A DNA stretch of 36,102 nt from an uncultured Clostridia bacterium (GTDB lineage: Bacteria; Bacillota; Clostridia; Peptostreptococcales; Acidaminobacteraceae): positions 1 through 36,102 of the forward strand of contig CAKMJV010000037.1 in the NCBI GenBank assembly GCA_927417275.1. The letters run 5' to 3'. The notes below the pieces were generated by a model. That model saw nothing but the letters and a program-made list of their open reading frames with translations, did no database searches and was not told where the DNA came from. Position numbers and translations under genes: made by a program. This document shows, in pieces, positions 1-7,467 of this stretch (position 1 is the stretch's first letter; every line of letters starts with the position of its first letter).

Positions 1-47
1 AACACCCAGACTGCCAGCCTGGTACTCTCCCATTGAGCTACATCCCC
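1..47 (-). tRNA. tRNA-Ala(GGC), 3' part outside the window
   Basis: Read on the minus strand, the acceptor 5' strand GGGGATG (47 down to 41) is followed by a D arm beginning GCTC. The anticodon stem CCAGG/TCTGG closes a seven-base loop CTGGCAG, with anticodon GGC at 15-13. GGC reads the alanine codon GCC. The variable region, T arm and acceptor 3' strand lie beyond the left edge, so the gene is seen only in part. A promoter sits just upstream, so it starts its own transcript, divergent from dapF. Confidence 0.93.
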
Positions 48-61
48 ATGAGACTTCTTTC

Positions 62-90
62 ATTGTACGAGTTATATCGTGAAAAATCAA
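62..90 (-). promoter_or_regulatory. sigma-A-like promoter for the tRNA gene
   Basis: On the minus strand TTGATT (90-85) and TACAAT (67-62) are 17 bp apart. The -10 box ends 15 bp before the tRNA 5' end, as expected for a stable-RNA promoter. This is read from the sequence only. Confidence 0.6.
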
Positions 91-100
91 GTGAAAGTTG

Positions 101-130
101 TTGTAATTGTAAGTGTTTTAATTCTATAAT
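101..130 (+). promoter_or_regulatory. sigma-A-like promoter for the dapF operon
   Basis: TTGTAA (101-106) and a perfect TATAAT (125-130) are separated by 18 bp. The start codon of dapF follows 26 bp later, so this is the likely promoter of the dapF to nhaC run. The -35 box is only partly consensus. Confidence 0.6.
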
Positions 131-156
131 AGTAATAAACGAAAAGTGAGGTTGAC

Positions 157-975
157 ATGATTGATTATATGAAAGTTCAAAGCAATGGCAACAATTTTTT
201 GTTGCTTGATAATAGGCCTTTGCTTCATGCGTCGGAGATGTTATCGCAGTTGGCAATTCGCGATTGTAACGTAAAAATAGGTATTGGAGCGGATGGCATT
301 TTGGTGATTGAACCTTCCGATGTAGCGGACTTTAAAATGCGTATTATAAATTCAAATGGTTTTGAAAGTGAAATGTGTGGCAATGGTGCGCGGTGTATCG
401 CGCGATATGCCTATGAGAAGGGGATTGCACCTCAGAAGATGTCTTTTGAGACACTTGCAGGAATCATGCGTGCTGAAGTAATCGGCGAGCGCGTGAAACT
501 TCAAATGGGGGAATACGATGTAACACATGCCTATGAAATGCGTTCATTGGTTTGGAAAAATAAAGCAATTGAGTATTATTATTTGGAAATCGGCGTACCG
601 CATGTGGTGATTTTATGCGATGAGATGGATGAGATAAAGCGTGAAGACTTTACCAAAATAGGTGCTTTTTTTGATCAGAATCATGCAGTCTTTAAGAATG
701 GTACCAATGTAAACTTCGTATTAAAACGAACCGCACAAGCATTAGAGGTTACGACTTACGAACGTGGTGTCGAGGCAATTACTGATTCATGTGGTACCGG
801 ATCCTGTGCAAGTGTCATCATCGCTTCTGAGAAATACGACTTAAATGCACCGATAGAGGCCATCAATCCAGGTGGAATTAATCGTGTATATTTTGAAAAA
901 ATGGGTAATACTGTACAGATAACTTTAGAAGGCATGGTATATTATGCCGGAAAGATAGAATGCACAGTGTTATAA
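157..975 (+). CDS. dapF: diaminopimelate epimerase (DapF-like)
   Basis: Cytoplasmic epimerase expected to interconvert LL- and meso-diaminopimelate, the penultimate step towards lysine and a supply of meso-DAP for cell wall. At 272 residues the length is normal. Both catalytic cysteines are present: Cys74 in EMCGNGARC and Cys212 in DSCGTGS. The family's substrate-binding asparagines appear in SNGNNF (usually GLGNDF), INSNG and GTNVNF, and the Glu-Arg of YERG is kept. One oddity: the segment before Cys212 reads GVEAITDSC, where relatives usually have a GVEAETLAC-like sequence, so a highly conserved Glu is Ile here. The start at 157 follows a GTGAGG ribosome-binding site; an in-frame ATG at 169 is possible. 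It is first in a run with no other lysine-pathway gene. DapF is the best call, though a shifted substrate cannot be excluded. Confidence 0.88.
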   Translation: MIDYMKVQSNGNNFLLLDNRPLLHASEMLSQLAIRDCNVKIGIGADGILVIEPSDVADFKMRIINSNGFESEMCGNGARCIARYAYEKGIAPQKMSFETLAGIMRAEVIGERVKLQMGEYDVTHAYEMRSLVWKNKAIEYYYLEIGVPHVVILCDEMDEIKREDFTKIGAFFDQNHAVFKNGTNVNFVLKRTAQALEVTTYERGVEAITDSCGTGSCASVIIASEKYDLNAPIEAINPGGINRVYFEKMGNTVQITLEGMVYYAGKIECTVL

Positions 976-1003
976 AATATCCATTTAAAGGAGAAGCCGT
1001 CAA

Positions 1004-3901
1004 GTGACTAAAAAAATAGCGATATTGCTCAGTATAATGATTCTTTTTATGACGACATCTATTTTTTCGGAGGCAAACCCTAATCCTAATGATGTTCGAC
1101 AAATCTTAATTCTTAACGCGTATCATTATGGTCTTTCATGGACCGACGATTCTACACGAGCAGAAATTGAAGTCATAAAGTCTAATTACCCTGGTGATGT
1201 TAGATTTTATGTGGAATATATGGATTGGAAAGAACATCCAACTCCAGATCAACTCGACTTGATATACGATCAAATGATGTATAAATATAAGGATGTATTG
1301 TTTGATCTCATTATTACTTCAGACGATGCAGCTTTAGAATTTGCGCTCTCTCATAGAGAAGCGCTCTTTAAAAATGTGCCAATCGTGTTTAATGGCGTCA
1401 GTGAAGAACGCTTAGAATCGCTATTAAATGGCGTCACAAATATTACAGGTGTGGTTGAAACGGTTGACGTGGAAAAAACCATCCATTTAGCCACGCAACT
1501 CAATCCTGAAATGGAAACCTTTTACGTGATTTATGATCAAACAGAGAGTGGCCGTTCTATGGGCAAAACCGCAGTTGCGGCGATCCAAAATCAACTCCCA
1601 CATGTGAACGTATCTGAAGTTACAGATTTAGCCATCGATGAGATCGTTAGCATCGTGTCGACGTTTCGCCCTGAGGACAGCGTGCTAATGACGGCTTACT
1701 ATACAGATGTCGAAGGCAGAAACATCGATTTTGAAGATATGATCGAAAAAGTAAGTACATATTCGCCAGCGCCTGTGTTCTCACTTTATGAATTTGCCAT
1801 GGGGACGGGTGCACTAGGTGGAACGCTTTTAAGTGCGACCCTTATCGGCGAACGAACCGCTGAACTTGCACTTGCGGTATTAAATGGCGCAGACCCGGAT
1901 CATTTAGAGTGGATTCGAACGGGATTTCATGTGCATGCAATTGATTATGGCCCTGCGCTCCGATTTGGTCTCAATTTAAAAGTCTTAGAAAATGAACTGG
2001 AAATTTTGAATCGTCCATTATCTATTTATGAGATGTATAAAAATATTATTTGGACAACTGTAGGGATTATCTTGATTTTGATTTTGTTTTTATTTATTTT
2101 AAGTCATTATTTGAGAAGGAACATCAAATTAAAGCATCAGCTAATCGAAAAAAACTTCGAACAGAAGTTGTTGTACGATGAAATCTCTGCATCCGAGGAA
2201 GAACTAAAAGCACAGTTCGATGCGTTAAACGACCTCTATGAAGATTTGCAAGCGAGTAAAGAGCAAAATCAATTGATTTTGGATGCTATTAAAGACAGTA
2301 TTATGGATTGGCATATTAAAGAAGAGAAGGTTTATTTTTCGGATAAATGGGAAATGGCCATAGGCTACACAAAAGATCAAATAATAGATCACCTTTTTAT
2401 TTTCAATTTAATACATGAAGAAGACCAACAGCAGTTAAAAACGCACTTCTGTTTGGATCATCCAATAACTGCTTCAGAATTCACCACACAAGTACGCATG
2501 TATTGCAAATCGGGTGCACTGAAATGGTTTTTGGTTCGAGGGGTTGTAAAAAAAGACAATTCAGGAAATCCTACGCGCGTTATTTGCTCCTTTACAGATA
2601 TTGATGAAATCAAACAAATGGAAAACCAAATGCGGTTTTCTGCTTATCATGATGCCCTTACCAAATTTCCAAATCGACGCGCACTTGAAGACGATTTTGA
2701 TAAATGGTTTAATAAAGGCATTAAACATTTGGCTTTACTGCACATTGATATCGATAACTTCAAACGCATTAACGATACCATGGGACATGATTTTGGCGAT
2801 AAATTTATAATTGAAGTGGGATTGAGACTAAAAAATTTATTGATTAAAGAAGCATCTATTTATCGCATCGGTGGTGATGAGTTTATCATTCTGGTGACCG
2901 ACCAAACGGATGCGTTGATCACGGAGTTTGCAAATAGATTATCGAAGAAACTAAACGAGACAATTCACGTGGCATATAGTAATTTTTCAAACAGCATCAG
3001 TATCGGCATTTCGTTTTATCCACATGATGGTGCTTCTATAGAAACACTGTTAACCAAAGCAGATTTAGCCATGTATAAAGCGAAAGAACTGGGCAGGGGA
3101 CAAACTATTTGTTTTGAAAATCAAATGTATGAGAAAATAGTGTGGCGTTTGAATCGTGAAAACCTCCTTAAAGAAGCGCTCATTAATAAAGAATTTTATT
3201 TGATGTATCAACCTCAGGTGGATATAAAAACACGAGAGATTACTGGATTTGAAGCATTAATAAGATGGCAAAACCCAACACTTGGTTTGGTTGCACCTAC
3301 TGAATTCATTCCGATAGCAGAAGAAACGCAGTTGATTATGCCCATTGGTACATGGGTGATGGATACGGCTTTTGCGTTTGTGAAACGAACAGAAGGCCTA
3401 GCAAAAAATAAAATCAACATTGCAGTGAACATATCTGTTTTACAACTCATACAAGAAAACTTTGAAAAACTATTAGATGAATTGGTTTTAAAACATCAGA
3501 TTCGCGCTGAACAAGTTGTTTTGGAAATCACAGAAACGGTGTTGATCCAGGCCATGGATATTTCCATATCGAAATTGGTAAGACTAAGGGATAAAGGATT
3601 TAAAATAGCCCTTGATGATTTTGGAAAGGGTTACTCCTCTTTAAGTTACTTAAAAGAATTACCGATTAATATTCTGAAAATCGACAAGTCATTTATAGAG
3701 GGATTGGGCGTTTCAGATGAGAAAGAAAGTCTCGTTCAAATGATCGTTCAGATGGGTCAACATATGCAACTTAAAATGGTTGCTGAAGGGGTTGAAACCG
3801 AATCTCAATGGTCAGATTTGGAACAAATGGGCTGTGACGCGCTACAAGGTTACTATTTTGCACGGCCATTATCAGAATCGGATGCTTTAGAACGTATATA
3901 A
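1004..3901 (+). CDS. membrane sensor with ABC-substrate-binding-like, PAS, GGDEF and EAL domains
   Basis: Predicted c-di-GMP turnover enzyme. It has 965 residues and a GTG start preceded by AAAGGAG. In order: signal peptide or N-terminal helix (about 1-24); an extracellular region (about 28-320) resembling the ABC-type sugar/tryptophan substrate-binding fold (opening RQILILNAYH); a transmembrane helix (about 347-367); a coiled coil (about 375-425); a PAS domain (about 425-545); a GGDEF domain (about 546-710) with intact RIGGDEF near residue 622; and an EAL domain (about 714-960) with EALIRW near 750, LDDFGKGYSS and VAEGVET. Both catalytic signatures are intact, so the protein could make and break c-di-GMP, with one activity probably dominant in a given state. 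The periplasmic-binding-like domain suggests that an external small ligand, not identifiable here, sets the output. It lies 28 bp after dapF and 13 bp before the NRDE gene, within one apparent transcript. Confidence 0.93.
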   Translation: MTKKIAILLSIMILFMTTSIFSEANPNPNDVRQILILNAYHYGLSWTDDSTRAEIEVIKSNYPGDVRFYVEYMDWKEHPTPDQLDLIYDQMMYKYKDVLFDLIITSDDAALEFALSHREALFKNVPIVFNGVSEERLESLLNGVTNITGVVETVDVEKTIHLATQLNPEMETFYVIYDQTESGRSMGKTAVAAIQNQLPHVNVSEVTDLAIDEIVSIVSTFRPEDSVLMTAYYTDVEGRNIDFEDMIEKVSTYSPAPVFSLYEFAMGTGALGGTLLSATLIGERTAELALAVLNGADPDHLEWIRTGFHVHAIDYGPALRFGLNLKVLENELEILNRPLSIYEMYKNIIWTTVGIILILILFLFILSHYLRRNIKLKHQLIEKNFEQKLLYDEISASEEELKAQFDALNDLYEDLQASKEQNQLILDAIKDSIMDWHIKEEKVYFSDKWEMAIGYTKDQIIDHLFIFNLIHEEDQQQLKTHFCLDHPITASEFTTQVRMYCKSGALKWFLVRGVVKKDNSGNPTRVICSFTDIDEIKQMENQMRFSAYHDALTKFPNRRALEDDFDKWFNKGIKHLALLHIDIDNFKRINDTMGHDFGDKFIIEVGLRLKNLLIKEASIYRIGGDEFIILVTDQTDALITEFANRLSKKLNETIHVAYSNFSNSISIGISFYPHDGASIETLLTKADLAMYKAKELGRGQTICFENQMYEKIVWRLNRENLLKEALINKEFYLMYQPQVDIKTREITGFEALIRWQNPTLGLVAPTEFIPIAEETQLIMPIGTWVMDTAFAFVKRTEGLAKNKINIAVNISVLQLIQENFEKLLDELVLKHQIRAEQVVLEITETVLIQAMDISISKLVRLRDKGFKIALDDFGKGYSSLSYLKELPINILKIDKSFIEGLGVSDEKESLVQMIVQMGQHMQLKMVAEGVETESQWSDLEQMGCDALQGYYFARPLSESDALERI

Positions 3902-3914
3902 ACGAGGAGGGCTT

Positions 3915-4691
3915 ATGTGTACACTTGCTTTTGCCTATAAAATGCATCCCGATTATCCGTTTATTTTTATAGGAAATAGAGATGAGTTTTTTAATCGTCC
4001 ATCTGAGCCTGCCCATCTGCGTTCAAATGTCATCGCTGGCATCGACTTAGAAAAAGGGGGGACGTGGACGGGAATTACCACATCGGGACGAATGGCTTTT
4101 ATAACCAATTACAGAGACTTTTCACTGCATAAATCGGATGTCGCCTCACGTGGCGTACTTACCAAAGCATTTCTTGAAGGCGTACAAAAGCCACTTGAGT
4201 ACGTGCAATCGTTACGCGCTTCAAAAGCCGCCTATAACCCCTATAATATCGTTATAGGTACATTAGAAGAACTCATATACTATTCTAATGTAAACGATCA
4301 GTTAATGCCTTTAACGCCAGGTATCTATGGTTTAAGTAACGCCTTTTTAGATACGCCTTGGCCAAAAGTAAATAAAATTAAAAAAGCACTGGAACAAATG
4401 GTTGGCTTAAAGCGGATCGATGTGCAGGCATTATTTGGTATCCTAGAAGATCGGGAAGAAGCCTCAGAGAATGAACTGCCAAATACGGGCATAGATCATG
4501 CACTTGAAAAAACTTTATCTGCACCCTTTATAGAATTGGAAGCCTATGGGACACGATTTGAAACCGTAATACTGATTCATCGCGATTTAAAAGGGGTACT
4601 TTACGAAAAATCAAGAGATGCAAAAGGCATTTGGCGCTATAATGAGATTCCATTTGTAATAAACAATAATCCCAATGAGGCACTTATATGA
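3915..4691 (+). CDS. NRDE (TANGO2) family protein
   Basis: Member of the NRDE family (258 residues, normal length), named for the Asn-Arg-Asp-Glu motif seen here as GNRDEFFNRP near residue 20. The protein opens MCTLAFAY, so after methionine removal Cys would be N-terminal, as in Ntn-type hydrolases. Whether this family is enzymatic is not settled; eukaryotic TANGO2 is linked to lipid and haem handling. No signal peptide is visible, so it is probably cytoplasmic. The start at 3915 has a GAGGAGGG ribosome-binding site. Its stop overlaps the nhaC start by 4 bp, which implies translational coupling, but the partner gives no clear functional clue. Confidence 0.85.
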   Translation: MCTLAFAYKMHPDYPFIFIGNRDEFFNRPSEPAHLRSNVIAGIDLEKGGTWTGITTSGRMAFITNYRDFSLHKSDVASRGVLTKAFLEGVQKPLEYVQSLRASKAAYNPYNIVIGTLEELIYYSNVNDQLMPLTPGIYGLSNAFLDTPWPKVNKIKKALEQMVGLKRIDVQALFGILEDREEASENELPNTGIDHALEKTLSAPFIELEAYGTRFETVILIHRDLKGVLYEKSRDAKGIWRYNEIPFVINNNPNEALI

Positions 4692-6049
4692 CACATAAAA
4701 GCGTTCCCAAAAGATGGGGTATATTTATCGCCATCTTATTTTCAGTAAGTATTTTTAGCAGTCTGCTCATCAACATTACATTGGTTTATGGCATTGCGTT
4801 CACTCTGGCAGTGGCTTTAACGATTCTTAAATTAAACGGCATCCTTTTCAAAGAGAGTCTTAGTTGGATCATAGAAGGTCTGTTAAGCATTAAAACCATC
4901 TTTATCCTAGTGATTCTTATAGGCATTAATGTGGCGATGTGGATTTCATCAGGCGTGGTACCGGGATTGATTTTTTATGGATTTGCCATCGTTGACAAAG
5001 TATATTTTATACTTTTTGCCTATTTGATGTCCGCTTTGGTCGCTTTTTTTCTTGGAACGGGTCTTGGCACTTTAAGTACCATGGGCGTGGCACTATTCAC
5101 ACTGGGCGTTTCCATCGGCATGCCCAAAGGCATATTGGTTGGTGCGCTTATGTCAGGTGCATATGTTGCAGACCGATTATCACCGATATCTGCGCTTGTG
5201 AACTTCACCACTGAAACGATTCAGATTAAGTTTAAACCCTATTTTAAAAAGACCATTATGGTGATGCTACCCGCTGCAATACTAGCAGGCATCACGTATT
5301 ATTTTCTCAGTCTAAAATATCAGAGTATTTTATCTGTTGAAGAAATGATGGCGTACAAAGAAGCCATCTTAAATAATTTTGTAATTTCTCCTTGGTTATT
5401 TATTATTCCAGTTGTGGTTTTATGGTTGAGTTTTAGAGGGGTTCGCGCTGTATACGTACTTGGGATTGGCATCGCACTGTCGGCGGGCGTCACCTTGTTT
5501 GTTCAAAATCAATCCATAGGAAGCATCGTAAATTTTATGATTTGGGGGTTTAAAACCACCAACCCCTCTGCGTTTATCCAGTCACTTGAGATTGGTGGTG
5601 CATATGCCATGGTTGAAGTTATTTTTATTATCATGGCAGGTTTGTCACTGAGCACGCTTTATGATAAATGTGGTTGGATTAGTCCGTTTATCAACTTTAT
5701 GACTTTGCACAGTAAAAGTGCCCTCCAAACGGTATTAAATACAGGCTTATTGTCCACGGGTTTAAATGCGCTTACCTGCGACCAAACGGTAGGCATTTTG
5801 ATACCGGGTCGATATTTAAAACCACTGTTTAAAAAGTACAACATGGATGAAAACACACTCGCTCAAGTTATCGCAAATACCGGAACTGCCTTGGCACCTC
5901 TTATGCCTTGGAATGTCAATGCGATTATCGTCTTTGCCATTACGGGTGTAAGCGCACTGGAATATGCACCTTTCACATTCTTAAATCTGTATTCATTTCC
6001 ATTAGCTGTGATTCTAACTGGATGGGTCTACAGACATATAAAATCTTGA
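4688..6049 (+). CDS. nhaC: NhaC-family sodium/proton antiporter
   Basis: Polytopic membrane transporter of 453 residues with about 11-12 hydrophobic segments, expected to exchange cytoplasmic sodium for protons. The family's two hallmark loops are present: a GAYVADRLSPIS stretch near residue 157 and the NTGTALAPLMPWN region near residue 400. NhaC relatives include amino-acid/polyamine exchangers, so the substrate is inferred. ATG at 4688 overlaps the NRDE stop as ATGA. Its own stop codon (6047-6049) lies inside the -35 box of the next promoter, and a GC-rich hairpin follows within 5 bp. Confidence 0.87.
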   Translation: MTHKSVPKRWGIFIAILFSVSIFSSLLINITLVYGIAFTLAVALTILKLNGILFKESLSWIIEGLLSIKTIFILVILIGINVAMWISSGVVPGLIFYGFAIVDKVYFILFAYLMSALVAFFLGTGLGTLSTMGVALFTLGVSIGMPKGILVGALMSGAYVADRLSPISALVNFTTETIQIKFKPYFKKTIMVMLPAAILAGITYYFLSLKYQSILSVEEMMAYKEAILNNFVISPWLFIIPVVVLWLSFRGVRAVYVLGIGIALSAGVTLFVQNQSIGSIVNFMIWGFKTTNPSAFIQSLEIGGAYAMVEVIFIIMAGLSLSTLYDKCGWISPFINFMTLHSKSALQTVLNTGLLSTGLNALTCDQTVGILIPGRYLKPLFKKYNMDENTLAQVIANTGTALAPLMPWNVNAIIVFAITGVSALEYAPFTFLNLYSFPLAVILTGWVYRHIKS

Positions 6050-6075
6050 CAAGAGGGGCAATCGCCCCTTATACT
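6046..6075 (+). promoter_or_regulatory. strong sigma-A promoter with a GC-rich inverted repeat in its spacer
   Basis: TTGACA (6046-6051) and TATACT (6070-6075) are 18 bp apart. The -35 box overlaps the nhaC stop codon. The spacer carries an inverted repeat, AGGGGC-AATC-GCCCCT (6054-6069), which could be the nhaC transcript's terminator stem, since it ends in TTAT, or a second protein-binding site. The promoter drives the fabT-degV pair. Confidence 0.75.
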
Positions 6076-6084
6076 ATGATTAAT

Positions 6085-6103
6085 TACTTTGAACTTCAAA
6101 GTA
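6085..6103 (+). promoter_or_regulatory. FabT-type operator palindrome
   Basis: TACTTTGAACTTCAAAGTA is a perfect 19-bp palindrome with a single central base. It starts 10 bp after the -10 box, so it covers the expected transcription start. The known FabT box of streptococci has the form TTTGA-N-TCAAA, and the match here is close. The next gene encodes a FabT-like MarR protein, so autorepression is the natural reading. The palindrome is observed; the binding is inferred. Confidence 0.75.
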
Positions 6104-6116
6104 TTCTGAGGTGAAC

Positions 6117-6599
6117 ATGGATCATAAAAAAGAAATACTAAATCATATGCTCGTTGTTTTGTTTAATCAAATATTGAGTATTGAAGAAAAAGTGCTTAAG
6201 CAAGGACCTTATAAAGATTTGACCATGAGTGAATTGCATGTGATTGAAGCAATCGGTATAGGTGATAAACATCCCATGTCTTACATTGCACAAAAGTTAG
6301 ACGTGACTGTGGGCACGTTAACCATCGCCATCAATACGTTGGTGAGAAAAGGCTATGTAAGTCGAAATCGAGGCACTGAAGATAAGCGTGTGGTTGAAAT
6401 TGCTTTGACGGATAAAGGCCATGCGGCATTTGAACATCACAAAACATTTCATGAGGAGATGATCGGTTACACCATGTCTATACTGGATGAAGCCGAAAGT
6501 GATGTATTAATCAAAACACTTACCAAAATTACCAAGTATTTCGATGAAAAGTATGCACAAACAAAATTTGAAAAGATAGGTGATGAAGATGAAAATTAA
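6117..6599 (+). CDS. fabT: MarR-family regulator, FabT-like
   Basis: Winged-helix repressor of 160 residues. The core (MSYIAQKLDVTVGTLTIAIN, then LVRKGYVSR and EDKRVVEIALT) resembles the fatty-acid-synthesis repressor FabT of Firmicutes, which binds acyl-ACP and represses fab genes. Two neighbours support this: a FabT-type palindrome in its own promoter and an overlapping DegV gene, a family that binds fatty acids for FakA. A GTG at 6111 could start a longer form, but it falls inside the GAGGTG ribosome-binding site of the ATG at 6117, so the latter is chosen. No fab gene is in the window, so the wider regulon cannot be seen. It could instead regulate only degV. Confidence 0.82.
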   Translation: MDHKKEILNHMLVVLFNQILSIEEKVLKQGPYKDLTMSELHVIEAIGIGDKHPMSYIAQKLDVTVGTLTIAINTLVRKGYVSRNRGTEDKRVVEIALTDKGHAAFEHHKTFHEEMIGYTMSILDEAESDVLIKTLTKITKYFDEKYAQTKFEKIGDEDEN

Positions 6600-7431
6600 A
6601 TTAATAACAGATAGCACATGTGATATTGCACCACAAGTATTAGCGTCGAAAGGCATCCAGTTTGTGCCGTTAAAGGTTTTATTTAAGGACAAAGAATATG
6701 TGGATAAAATTGATTTAACCAATCCTGAGTTTTATGAAATGATGCGCAATTCAAAAGAGCTCCCTACAACTTCACAAGTAAATCCTGGTGAGTTTTATGA
6801 TGTTTTTGAAAGTGCGCTTAAAGAAGGTTCAGAAGTAGTCGGTCTCTTTTTATCCTCTGAACTAAGTGGCACTTATAACTCTGCGGTAATTGCAAAAGAA
6901 ATGCTAGGCAGTGATAAAATACATTTGATTGATAGCCGAAGTGTTAGTTTTGCATTAGGCCTTATGGTATTAAAAACCCAACAAAAGATAGACGATGGCG
7001 CAAGTGTATCAGAAGTTATTCAATTTGCATCAGAGATGTGCGCAAATTCTCAACTTTACGGTATGCTCGATACGTTGGAAAATCTTAAAAAAGGGGGGCG
7101 ATTGTCCAGTGGCACAGCGATGATCGGCAAGATGTTAAATCTAAAACCAATTATTGAGGTTAAAGAGGGACGTGTGAATGTCGCTGAAAAGGCAAGGGGA
7201 TCTAGAAAGGGGCTCGCTTGGATGATTGATCAATTAGCTGCTTCTTATCCAGATGGTCAAATAGATGAACTTGCAATAGCGCACGCAAATGACTTAGAAA
7301 ATTTAAAAGATATTAAGGCATTATTGCTTGAAAAGTTTAATATCGGAACGATTCATGAAATCGAAATTGGTTCAGTGGTAGGTACACATACGGGTCAAGG
7401 CGCAGTTGGCGTAACGTATTTCAAAAAATAA
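6589..7431 (+). CDS. degV: DegV family fatty-acid-binding protein (FakB-like)
   Basis: DegV proteins bind a fatty acid. In FakA/FakB systems they present it for phosphorylation so that exogenous fatty acids enter phospholipid. The 280 residues carry the family's hallmarks: ITDSTCDI at the N-terminus, LPTTSQ, LSSELSGTY, LIDSRSVSFALG, ENLKKGGRL and the C-terminal SVVGTHTGQGAVG. The ATG at 6589 is chosen because AGGTGA ends 5 bp before it; this start overlaps the end of fabT by 11 bp. The shared transcript with a FabT-like repressor suggests lipid-responsive expression. No fakA is in the window. Confidence 0.87.
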   Translation: MKIKLITDSTCDIAPQVLASKGIQFVPLKVLFKDKEYVDKIDLTNPEFYEMMRNSKELPTTSQVNPGEFYDVFESALKEGSEVVGLFLSSELSGTYNSAVIAKEMLGSDKIHLIDSRSVSFALGLMVLKTQQKIDDGASVSEVIQFASEMCANSQLYGMLDTLENLKKGGRLSSGTAMIGKMLNLKPIIEVKEGRVNVAEKARGSRKGLAWMIDQLAASYPDGQIDELAIAHANDLENLKDIKALLLEKFNIGTIHEIEIGSVVGTHTGQGAVGVTYFKK

Positions 7432-7467
7432 ACCACGTTGAATAATTTACATTATAAAACGTAGTTT
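7423..7467 (-). terminator. intrinsic terminator of the mrp operon
   Basis: On the minus strand AAACTACGTT (7467-7458) pairs with AACGTGGTTT (7439-7430) through 10 bp with one G-U pair, followed by a T-rich run (7428-7423). One arm lies inside the last codons of mrpD and the other overlaps the degV stop, so the converging genes share very little spacer. Confidence 0.65.
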
